Origin: Bryobacterales bacterium
GTDB lineage: Bacteria; Acidobacteriota; Terriglobia; Bryobacterales; Bryobacteraceae
Assembly (NCBI GenBank): GCA_003167255.1
Contig: PMTR01000095.1
Location: forward strand, 1-64,000
Length of the DNA stretch: 64,000 nt
Direction: 5' to 3'
Below the pieces are notes generated by a model. That model was not told where the DNA came from and ran no database searches. It was given only the letters and a program-made list of their open reading frames with translations. The position numbers were made by a program, and so were the translations under genes. Positions 15,997 through 23,268 of this stretch are shown here, piece by piece. Numbering within the stretch: position 1 is the first letter of the stretch; the number at the start of each line of letters is the position of its first letter.

Positions 15997-17784
15997 CTAC
16001 GCCGCGCCGTTCCGCGCAATCGGAACGGTGGGTTCCATATCGCGCAACAGCCGGTCCAGTTCGGCTTCCTGCACCGGCTTAGCCAGCACGTAGCAGCCGT
16101 CGCCTTCGAAATCCGCGGCCAGATCGGCGCGGTAGCCGTCGGAGAGCAGCACGAAGGCGCTCACGCGGTGCAGCATGCGCTCGCTCAGTTCCACCCAATT
16201 CAGGCCGGGCGCGCGATCCGAACAAAACGCCGCGTCGAAACGCATCCGGTTGGCTAATTCCAGACCGGTATCGGCATTGGTCACCGGGACCACGCGGTAA
16301 CCGCGCGCGGCCAGCAGGCTCAGAATCTGGCGCTGGGTGGTCTCTTCGGATTCGATCACCAACGCCGTCAAGCCGCGCGAAAAATCCGCCACCGTTCCGC
16401 CCCCGGCGCCCACGGCCACGCGTTCCTTGGGTGTAGTGGCCGGCAGCTCAATCTCGAATCGGGGATCGGCGCCGTGCTTTTCAATCAGCCGCACCTCACC
16501 GCCGTGGCCGGCGATTACGCTCCGCGTGATGCCCAGGACTCCCGCCGCCTCCTCGGGCTTGTCCGATACCGCCGGCGCCGTAAATGCGATCTCCACCAAC
16601 AGCCGCCGCGCCAGTACACTGGTGCGAACCGTAATCACTTTCTGCGGCGCGTCCGCCAGCGACTGTTCGGCATGCACCAGCAGGTTCAGAAACACTTGCT
16701 CGAGCTGGCCCTGCAACCCCATCACGAAAAGCGGCTCGCTGGTGGTGAGATCGCGCACGCGGATACCCGAAGCCTTCCAATCGCCTTCACGGAACTCCAA
16801 CAGGTTGTGCAGCAACGCGGTCACCGAGACCGGCCGCGCTTCCATCTGCTCGTTGGCGGCGAAAGAAACCAGGCGCGCCACCATGGCGGCGGCTCTCTGC
16901 GCCTCGGCCGCGATGGTTGCCACTTCCCGCTCGGCGCCCCAGGCGTGCGCCTTGTCGAGCACACGCCGCGCCAGGTCGGAGATCGAGGACAACGGAGCTT
17001 GCAGCTCGTCCACCACTCCCGAAATCAGCCGCCCTACCGCCGCCAGCTTTTCTGTCCGGAAGAGCTGTTCCTGCACCGAGCGCTGGTCCAGCAGCCGGAT
17101 CGCCACCCCGACCTGGTTCGCCAGGTGCTGCGCCAGTGTCTGTTCGTCGGGAGTGAAATCGTGGGCTCGCTCGGCGTGGTCCAGTTCCAGAATGCCCACT
17201 ACCTCGCTTTGCGCCAGCATGGGGACGAACAACAAAGACTTGGGAGCCTTCTCCCCGGTGCCCCCGGAGATAGGGAACGGGCTGCGATCGATGTCCGGAA
17301 TCGCCAACAACGTGCGGTAGTGATAGCACGCCACGGCGCCGGCATAAGTCCCGCCGGGCGGCGCGGAGAGTGAAATCGAAACCGCCTCCTCATGTTCGCC
17401 GGTCAGCGCGTCCAGCGTTTTGGCGGCGCGGTTGTACACGTACAGGTGAACCCGCGAAACCCCCAGGATGGCCACCAGGGCATCGCTGATCCGCTTGCAG
17501 ATGGCTTCGGGAGTGGGCGCGCTCAGGATTTCTTCACTCAGGTGGTAGGTCTTTCGCAACCGCTCACGCTGGCGCTGCATGCGCCGCTCGCGGCTCCAAA
17601 CAAAGAAGCAGACCATGAACAGCGTCGCCAACCCCGCCGCCAGCGCCAAAGGTTGGAAGAACTGATTCGTCTCCACGGATGCCGCGAAAAGGGATGCCGC
17701 GTGCGCCGGACGCAAGGCTCCCAGCGCCAGTGGTGCTGCCAGCCGTAGATCGCCTAGAACAACCGTCGTTGCTCCCCCAGCCAC
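15997..17784 (-). CDS. Degenerate hybrid histidine kinase (TM-GAF-pseudokinase-pseudoreceiver)
   Basis: 595 residues, GTG start at 17784, overlapping the upstream HAD gene by 31 bp. A membrane segment (about 46-63) is followed by a GAF domain (about 80-235), a dimerisation/H-box region (240-310), an ATPase-like region (320-450) and a receiver-like domain (472-590). Key catalytic positions look lost. The phospho-accepting His is Asp259 in GVVDELQAPL; the second N-box Asn is His371 in NLLVHAEQSL; the DxGxG ATP loop is FTAPAVS; the receiver Asp position is Ser522 in FCSDRAPG, with an Asp at 523. It is likely a non-catalytic scaffold or sensor. Confidence 0.8.
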   Translation of the reverse strand: MAGGATTVVLGDLRLAAPLALGALRPAHAASLFAASVETNQFFQPLALAAGLATLFMVCFFVWSRERRMQRQRERLRKTYHLSEEILSAPTPEAICKRISDALVAILGVSRVHLYVYNRAAKTLDALTGEHEEAVSISLSAPPGGTYAGAVACYHYRTLLAIPDIDRSPFPISGGTGEKAPKSLLFVPMLAQSEVVGILELDHAERAHDFTPDEQTLAQHLANQVGVAIRLLDQRSVQEQLFRTEKLAAVGRLISGVVDELQAPLSSISDLARRVLDKAHAWGAEREVATIAAEAQRAAAMVARLVSFAANEQMEARPVSVTALLHNLLEFREGDWKASGIRVRDLTTSEPLFVMGLQGQLEQVFLNLLVHAEQSLADAPQKVITVRTSVLARRLLVEIAFTAPAVSDKPEEAAGVLGITRSVIAGHGGEVRLIEKHGADPRFEIELPATTPKERVAVGAGGGTVADFSRGLTALVIESEETTQRQILSLLAARGYRVVPVTNADTGLELANRMRFDAAFCSDRAPGLNWVELSERMLHRVSAFVLLSDGYRADLAADFEGDGCYVLAKPVQEAELDRLLRDMEPTVPIARNGAA

Positions 17785-18422
17785 AATGTGAAATCCCCGC
17801 TCTTAAAATTATCCGTGTTCCAGTCGGTCCCCTGCAAGTTAACATAAGTCGTACGAAGGCCGATAACCCTCATGCCCGCCGCCTTCGCCGCGGCTACTCC
17901 CGTGGGCGAATCTTCAATCACGATGCAATTGGCCGGCGCTACTTCCAATAGGACGGCCGCACGCAGGTAGATGTCCGGATGCGGCTTGGGATGGACGGCC
18001 TGATGACCGTCCACGACAACGCGAAAGTAGGGTTTGAGGCCGGCGCGATCCAGCACGAACGCCACGTTTTCCGGCTCGGCGTTGCTGGCCACCGCCATGG
18101 GGGCGGCCCGATACCTGTCCAGAAATGCCCGCAGCCCGGGCACCAGCATCTGTTCGATCCGGCTGCCGGCCATCTCCCGGTACAGCTCCTCTTTGGCGCG
18201 GCTGCGCGCCGCCACTTCCTCCGGCCCGAGCCCGTCGCCGAAATAATCGCGGATAATCTCATCGTTGCGCTTGCCGTACATGCGCTCGAGCATCGCAGGC
18301 GTAGTTTCCAACCCATAGCGCCGGTTGAACGCGACCCAGGCTTCGCGGTGCACCGGGTTGGAGTCCACCATCACCCCATCCATATCGAAAATCAAAGCCA
18401 GGCCCTCCGCCAACGGGCTCAC
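17754..18422 (-). CDS. HAD-superfamily phosphatase (beta-phosphoglucomutase-like)
   Basis: 222 residues. Motif I is IFDMDGVMVDS, with the nucleophile Asp and general acid Asp. Motif II is AVASNAEPENV, motif III is HPKPHPDIYL, and motif IV is CIVIEDSPTGVAAAKAAGM. The helical cap between motifs I and II (HREAWVAFNRRYG) matches the PGM/phosphatase subfamily. It is a cytoplasmic sugar-phosphate phosphatase or mutase whose substrate cannot be read from sequence. GTG start at 18422 with GTGA overlap to cutA upstream, so coupled translation is likely. Confidence 0.9.
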   Translation of the reverse strand: MSPLAEGLALIFDMDGVMVDSNPVHREAWVAFNRRYGLETTPAMLERMYGKRNDEIIRDYFGDGLGPEEVAARSRAKEELYREMAGSRIEQMLVPGLRAFLDRYRAAPMAVASNAEPENVAFVLDRAGLKPYFRVVVDGHQAVHPKPHPDIYLRAAVLLEVAPANCIVIEDSPTGVAAAKAAGMRVIGLRTTYVNLQGTDWNTDNFKSGDFTLWLGEQRRLF

Positions 18423-18757
18423 TCGCCGGCTCCGGACCCACCGCGGATACTGGATTGCAGCCAGTTCAGATAATTCGGCGCGCCATCCACCACCGCCAGC
18501 GCCAGCACTTCCGGCACTTCGTAGGAATGCGCCTTCTCGATCGCCTCGCGCAGCGCGCCGAACAACGCGCGCGAGCTCTTAATCACCAGCAGGCACTCGC
18601 CCGCCGAGTCGACGGCGCCTTTCCACCGGTAGAAACTGCGCACGCCGGGAACCACGCTGACGCACGCCGCCAGTTTTTCCTCCACCAGCAGTCGCGCCAG
18701 GCGCGCGGCTTCTTCTTCGTCCGGGCATGTGCTGAGAACCACAATATTGTCGGTCAT
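18419..18757 (-). CDS. cutA: CutA1 divalent-ion tolerance protein
   Basis: 112 residues of the typical CutA length: STCPDEEEAARLARLLVEEKLAACVSVVPGVRSFYRWKG, then SYEVPEVLALAVVDGAPNYLNWL. Both the signature (E)KLAACVS and the YEVPE strand are intact. Trimeric PII-like fold, linked to copper tolerance in enterobacteria, though the real role is unclear. It is the first gene of a leftward cutA-HAD-pseudokinase operon and divergent from the DivIC/FtsB-like gene. Confidence 0.95.
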   Translation of the reverse strand: MTDNIVVLSTCPDEEEAARLARLLVEEKLAACVSVVPGVRSFYRWKGAVDSAGECLLVIKSSRALFGALREAIEKAHSYEVPEVLALAVVDGAPNYLNWLQSSIRGGSGAGE

Positions 18758-18827
18758 GTCTTCCTGAAAAAAGTGCGGAGCGAATTCGGAAAGCGATGTT
18801 ACTATTATCTTCCAGGCCCTTGTTCCA

Positions 18828-19124
18828 ATGAAAGTGCCGCTCGCTCGATTTGCCTATCTGATCGCATTCCTGGTGGTCTCGACGTATGCTTTTGTCACGT
18901 TGCGCGGGCCGCATGGCATCCACGCGTTCATGGAGAAGCAGCGCGTGATCCACGAAATGGAAAAGCGGAATTCGGATGCGGCCAAGGAAATCGAAAGGAT
19001 GCGCGAGCGTCTCCAGCGGCTCTCCAACGACCCGGCCGAGCAGGAGCTCGAAATCCGCCAGCGTCTCAAGCTGGTCCACCCCGGCGAGAAGGTCTATATC
19101 ACCGGCGATCCGGACAAGAAATAA
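18828..19124 (+). CDS. DivIC/FtsB-like septum formation initiator protein
   Basis: 98 residues. One N-terminal membrane helix (FAYLIAFLVVSTYAFVTL) is followed by a coiled coil rich in Glu/Arg (MEKQRVIHEMEKRNSDAAKEIERMRERLQRL) and the short family tail EIRQRLKLVHPGEKVYI. These bitopic proteins bridge FtsL and FtsQ/DivIB in the divisome. Gene length and topology match. It is monocistronic here, outside any division cluster. Confidence 0.88.
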   Translation: MKVPLARFAYLIAFLVVSTYAFVTLRGPHGIHAFMEKQRVIHEMEKRNSDAAKEIERMRERLQRLSNDPAEQELEIRQRLKLVHPGEKVYITGDPDKK

Positions 19125-19293
19125 TCCTTAGTATTACACCCCCTTTTGAATTCTTCTCCCGCCGCGAAGATTTCTTGACCGGCGGGGAGGCCAATCCTGA
19201 CCCGGCAAAGACCGCCGGCGCTACCAGTTCGTCTAGCTTGAAAAATGTGAAACTCCGGGGACGTGCCGAAGAAGTCCGACAGGGGCATTTTGA

Positions 19294-19367
19294 GCCGCCG
19301 ATCAACGCCGATGAACGCCGATAAAACGATTCTCTTCAATCGGCGTTTATCTGTGTTCATCGGCGGC
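19294..19367. terminator. Large imperfect inverted repeat between convergent genes
   Basis: The left arm (19294-19322) begins GCCGCCGAT and ends ACGCCGAT; the right arm (19339-19367) begins ATCGGCGTTTAT and ends ATCGGCGGC. Loop about 16 nt. It sits between the DivIC/FtsB-like gene and the convergent alcohol dehydrogenase gene, so it probably ends transcription in both directions. The ATGAACGCCGAT units also repeat within the left arm. Confidence 0.6.
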
Positions 19368-19455
19368 TAGCAATGGTTTGGCTTTTTTCATCAACATCAT
19401 TCCTGTCGGCGCTTCGGGCCATCTCACAGCCGCTTCAGCCCGCCTTTGCTTGGGG

Positions 19456-20451
19456 CTACACGCGCAGCACCGCGGCGCCGCGAATCCCGCCGCTTTTCAG
19501 CGCCATCAGTGCCTCGTTGGCTTCGTCCAGGCCGAACTCCCGAACTTCCGTGTGGATGGGAATCTCCGCCGCAATCCGCAGGAAGTCTTCGCCATCGGCA
19601 CGCGTGTTGTTGGCGACGCTGCGGATGGCGCGCTCCTGGTACAGCAGGCTGTAGTCGATCGGCGGAATGGGGCTCATGTGGATTCCGCCCAGCGCCACCG
19701 TGCCGCCCCGTTTGAGTCCGCGAAGCGCCGCGATCACCAACTCCCCCGCCGGCGCGAAAATCAGAGCGCCATCCACTTCGCGCGGCGTCGCGTCATCCGA
19801 GCCGCCCGCCCAAACCGCGCCCAAATCGAGCGCCAGTTGGCGGTGGCGCGGCTCCCGCGAAAACGCGTAGACTGCCATGCCCCAGTGGCGCGCCACCTGG
19901 ATGGCGACGTGCGCCGCCGCGCCGAAACCGTAGATGGCCACGCTGCCACCCGGCGCGACGCCCGAAATCCGCAGGGTGCGGAACCCGATGATGCCGGCGC
20001 ACAGCAGTGGCGCCGCGTGCTCGTCGGAGAACCCTTCCGGCAGTGCGTACACGAAATCCTCGGGCGCCACCACGTATTCCGCGTAGCCGCCGTCCACCGT
20101 CCAGCCCGTGAACTCGGCGCGCTCGCACAGATTCTCGCGGCCCGTGCGGCAATACGTGCAGACGCCGCACGTGTGGTGCAGCCAGGCCACGCCCACGCGC
20201 GCGCCGCGCGCGAAGCGCGTAGCCGCGGGCCCGTTGGCTTCCACCACTCCCGCCACCTGGTGGCCGGGCACCACCGGCGATTTCCGCGGCTCGAGTTCCC
20301 CCTCCACTACGTGCAGGTCCGTCCGGCAGACCCCGCAGGCGCGCACCCGCACCAGCACCTGGTTGCCGCTGGGAACCGGAGCCGCCACCTCGGTCAGGCG
20401 CAGAGGGCGCGTCTCAATTTTCGCCGGAAACGCCAGGAGGCACGCCTTCAT
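19456..20451 (-). CDS. Zinc-dependent alcohol dehydrogenase (MDR family)
   Basis: 331 residues starting [22 protein letters not shown]. Catalytic-zinc ligands lie in CGVCRTDLH and PGHQVAGVV. The structural-zinc lobe is [15 protein letters not shown]. The cofactor fold is [20 protein letters not shown]. It is predicted to oxidise alcohols or reduce aldehydes with NAD(P). The ATG at 20451 is chosen because upstream residues are basic and unlike the family. It lies 57 bp downstream of a winged-helix regulator on the same strand, which may control it. Confidence 0.92.
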   Translation of the reverse strand: MKACLLAFPAKIETRPLRLTEVAAPVPSGNQVLVRVRACGVCRTDLHVVEGELEPRKSPVVPGHQVAGVVEANGPAATRFARGARVGVAWLHHTCGVCTYCRTGRENLCERAEFTGWTVDGGYAEYVVAPEDFVYALPEGFSDEHAAPLLCAGIIGFRTLRISGVAPGGSVAIYGFGAAAHVAIQVARHWGMAVYAFSREPRHRQLALDLGAVWAGGSDDATPREVDGALIFAPAGELVIAALRGLKRGGTVALGGIHMSPIPPIDYSLLYQERAIRSVANNTRADGEDFLRIAAEIPIHTEVREFGLDEANEALMALKSGGIRGAAVLRV

Positions 20452-20508
20452 GCTGATATTGTCGCGCCGATGGCTGAAAGTTTGTTGCGCGCTACGCGCC
20501 CGCCGCAA

Positions 20509-20877
20509 TCACTGGCTTACGCTCCCCGCTTGCATGAAACGCGGGGCATGATACGGCTGGAAGCGGTACCCGATGCCGAAGATGGTTTCGATGTACGGCT
20601 CCGCGAATCGCCCCAACTTCTTGCGCAACCGCCGGACGTGAACGTCCAGCGTGCGCGTCTTGACTTCGCCTCCGTAGCCCCAAACCTGCATTAACAAGGC
20701 TTCCCTCGGGATGATCTCGCCGGCATGTTCCACCAGCAGCGCCAGCAGAGCATATTCCTTGCGGGTGAGCGCCATCCGCCCGTCATCCAGCAGCGCGGTC
20801 TGTTGCTCGAAGTCGACCTTGAGGTGCTCGTCACGATAAGGTGGTATGGATTTGCCGGCAGCCTGTCCTGATCCCAC
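20509..20877 (-). CDS. Stand-alone OmpR/PhoB-type winged-helix DNA-binding protein
   Basis: 122 residues. The central part is a full Trans_reg_C domain: LTRKEYALLALLVEHAGEIIPREALLMQVWG, then TRTLDVHVRRLRKKLG and IETIFGIGYRFQP. No receiver domain precedes it; a GTG start at 20877 has a strong upstream ribosome-binding site (AGGAGGGA), so the short form looks genuine. It would bind DNA without phosphorylation control, and a target could be the alcohol dehydrogenase operon that follows. Confidence 0.85.
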   Translation of the reverse strand: MGSGQAAGKSIPPYRDEHLKVDFEQQTALLDDGRMALTRKEYALLALLVEHAGEIIPREALLMQVWGYGGEVKTRTLDVHVRRLRKKLGRFAEPYIETIFGIGYRFQPYHAPRFMQAGSVSQ

Positions 20878-20985
20878 GATTCCCTCCTCTACCTATCCCC
20901 TACGATTGATCCTACGGACGAGGTTCGGTAAGGTGATGCCGGAGTTGTAAAAACTTTGTAAAAAGAAACACATGTAGCCTGGTGG

Positions 20986-21028
20986 GGCAGGCCCGCAGGT
21001 CTGCGGCCGACGCCCTCGTCGGCCTGCC
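20986..21028. repeat. Three-way-junction hairpin element
   Basis: The outer stem GGCAGG (20986-20991)/CCTGCC (21023-21028) encloses two perfect stems: CCGCAG/CTGCGG with loop GT, and CCGACG/CGTCGG with loop CCCT. It is preceded by GGTGGG. The CCCT loop is shared with the elements at 22338 and 34106 although the stems differ. Confidence 0.7.
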
Positions 21029-21190
21029 GGTCTCCTTACAACTGCCCACAGAGCGAGCTAAAACCGGACTACGCCATCCCCCTTAGCCTGTGCCATAATG
21101 ACAAATCTTCGCGAAAAATCTGGCGCTCCGTGGTTGGCGGGGCTGCCCGCAAGGCGGCCCGTAACCCATTATGGCGCAAGGAGAAATCTC

Positions 21191-22306
21191 ATGTCTGGTA
21201 CCTTCAGCCGGCGGGCCGCGGTGCTGGGTGCGGCCGCGCTGCCCATAATCCAGGTCCTTAAGGGTCAGTCCAAATCCCGGCCAGTGGTGATCTCGAGCGC
21301 CAACCGCAACGACGGTGGCGTGAATTGCTGTGCCAAAGCGGCTGAGGTGATTAAGGCCGGCGGAGACACGCTGGATGCCGTGATTGCGGGTGTCAACATC
21401 GTCGAACTGGACCCGCGCGACAACAGCGTGGGATATGGCGGCCTGCCCAACGAAGACGGAGTGGTGCAACTGGACGCCAGTTGCATCCATGGGCCCACCC
21501 GCCGCATGGGTGCCGTGGGAGCCATCGAAGGCATCAAAACCCCGTCCAAGGTTGCCAAACTCGTGATGGAGCAGACCGACCACATGATGCTGGTTGGCGC
21601 CGGCGCTCTGAAGTTTGCCAAAGCCATGGGCTTCCAGGAAGAGAATCTCCTGACGGAAGAATCGCGGATTGCCTGGATTGCCTGGAAGATGTCGCTCCGG
21701 GACCGCAATGGTCACACCAACTGGGGCCCGGGTTTGGATGCCCCGCCGGAAAAACAGAAAGCCGCCGTCCTCCAGGAGTTGAAGGGCATGTTCCCGGATG
21801 CCGCCGACGACGTGCTGGCACAGGCCTGGGAGTACGCCATTCACCCGCCGCACGGCACCATCAATTGCATTTCGCTTAACGAGAAGGGCGAGATGTCGGC
21901 AGTGACTACCACCAGCGGGATGGCATGGAAGATACCCGGCCGCTGCGGCGATTCGCCCATCATCGGCGGCGGGCTCTGGCTGGATCAGGACGTCGGCGGC
22001 GCCGGCTCTACCGGCCGCGGAGAAGAGAACCTCCGAGTTTGCGGCGCGCATACCGTGGTCGAAAATATGAAGCATGGCATGCCGCCGAAAGACGCCATCC
22101 TCGATACGCTGAAACGCGTCTCTCGAAATTTCAACGATGACAAGAAGCGTCTGGCAGCCGTCGAACTGGATTTTTACGCCTTACGTAAGGATGGGGAATA
22201 CGCCGCCGGCTCGCTCTGGCAAGGTTCCCGATTTGCGGTTTCGACAGGCGATGCCGCCAGCCACACCGAGCAGTCGGTGTACTTATACGAACGGAGCCGG
22301 GCCTAG
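21191..22306 (+). CDS. N4-(beta-N-acetylglucosaminyl)-L-asparaginase-type Ntn hydrolase, Tat-exported
   Basis: 371 residues starting MSGTFSRRAAVLGAAALPII, a Tat-like signal. The ATG at 21191 has a good site (AAGGAG) 7 nt upstream. The glycosylasparaginase family is shown by DNSVGYGGLPNEDGVVQLDAS, RMGAVGAIEGIKTPSKVAKLVME, the autocleavage site HGTINCISL (new N-terminal Thr), and GRCGDSPIIGGGLW. After self-cleavage the two chains hydrolyse beta-aspartyl or glycosyl-asparagine bonds. It is likely periplasmic, and monocistronic. Confidence 0.92.
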   Translation: MSGTFSRRAAVLGAAALPIIQVLKGQSKSRPVVISSANRNDGGVNCCAKAAEVIKAGGDTLDAVIAGVNIVELDPRDNSVGYGGLPNEDGVVQLDASCIHGPTRRMGAVGAIEGIKTPSKVAKLVMEQTDHMMLVGAGALKFAKAMGFQEENLLTEESRIAWIAWKMSLRDRNGHTNWGPGLDAPPEKQKAAVLQELKGMFPDAADDVLAQAWEYAIHPPHGTINCISLNEKGEMSAVTTTSGMAWKIPGRCGDSPIIGGGLWLDQDVGGAGSTGRGEENLRVCGAHTVVENMKHGMPPKDAILDTLKRVSRNFNDDKKRLAAVELDFYALRKDGEYAAGSLWQGSRFAVSTGDAASHTEQSVYLYERSRA

Positions 22307-22608
22307 TGTCCTGTCCCTTCGATCACAGCTTTGGAGGGCGGACGCCCGCGTCCGCGCGCGGCCCCCTGGCCGCGCTCTTGCCCTGTCTGTCAACTCTTGC
22401 GTGGCACACGCCACCAGATTGTGAGGCCTCGTCTTGTAGGGGATTTCAACGATAACGCTCTCGCCGGCGCCGCGCGTCGAAACCATGAACCAAATTTTCC
22501 AATTGCCGCATCCGATACATTTAACGGCAATTGGGTGGGTAGAAGTTGCTTTTCCAACGGATGCTTGAACGGATCATGCTGAACATCGAGGCGGGACACA
22601 CTTAAGCC
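22307..22608. other. Upstream region of the respiratory operon
   Basis: No gene is supported. It contains the double hairpin at 22338-22375. The last 100 bp, which should contain the operon promoter, are relatively AT-rich (AATTTTCC, ACATTTAACGGCAATTGGG), but I cannot place -35/-10 boxes with confidence. Confidence 0.5.
22338..22375. repeat. Double hairpin element
   Basis: Stem 1 is GCGGACG/CGTCCGC with loop CCCG (22338-22355). Stem 2 is GCGCGGCC/GGCCGCGC with loop CCCT (22356-22375). Both are perfect and directly abutting. GGAGG precedes and CTCTTGCCC follows. The same design with different stems recurs at 34106-34143. Confidence 0.75.
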
Positions 22609-23268
22609 ATGTCCCAGATCTTTCACCGCAGCACCAACACTTTCGCGCGCATCACCATTTTCGGCGCGGTGTTCGTTCTGGCATTCGTCACGTGGGCCTT
22701 CACGGAGCTCGACCGCTCCACTTACAACACCCGCGCCACCGAGGCGCGCGAACAACCCGTGCCGTTCAGCCACGCGCACCACGTGGGCGGAATCGGCCTG
22801 GACTGCCGATACTGCCACACCACCGTCGAAACTTCCAGCTTCGCCAACATCCCGCCCACCAAGACGTGCATGAACTGCCACTCGCAGATCTGGCTCACCA
22901 GCCCGACCCTCGAACCCGTGCGAGCCAGCTTCCGCGAAAACAAATCGCTCGACTGGATCCGCGTGAACGATCTGCCCGACTTCGTCTATTTCAACCACAG
23001 CATTCATATCAATAAAGGGGTGGGGTGCGAGACCTGCCACGGGCGGGTGGATAAGATGCCGCTCACCTGGCAGGAAAACTCGCTGCAAATGGAGTGGTGC
23101 CTGAATTGCCACCGCCATCCCGAAAAGTTTGTGCGGCCGCGCGAATTCATCACCACCATGGGCTACCAGCCGGCCGGCGGCCAGGAAGAAATCGGGCAGC
23201 GCCTCGTCCACGAATACAACATCCAGGACGCGCGCCTGCTCACAAGCTGTTCCACGTGCCATCGATGA
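22609..23268 (+). CDS. actA: Alternative complex III subunit ActA, pentahaem cytochrome c
   Basis: 219 residues. An N-terminal membrane anchor (FGAVFVLAFVTWAFTEL) is followed by five CxxCH haem-c sites: CRYCH, CMNCH, CETCH, CLNCH and CSTCH. Length, topology and haem count match ActA, which takes electrons from the iron-sulfur subunit ActB and faces the periplasm. First gene of the operon. Its TGA overlaps the actB ATG (ATGA), so translation is coupled. Confidence 0.95.
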   Translation: MSQIFHRSTNTFARITIFGAVFVLAFVTWAFTELDRSTYNTRATEAREQPVPFSHAHHVGGIGLDCRYCHTTVETSSFANIPPTKTCMNCHSQIWLTSPTLEPVRASFRENKSLDWIRVNDLPDFVYFNHSIHINKGVGCETCHGRVDKMPLTWQENSLQMEWCLNCHRHPEKFVRPREFITTMGYQPAGGQEEIGQRLVHEYNIQDARLLTSCSTCHR

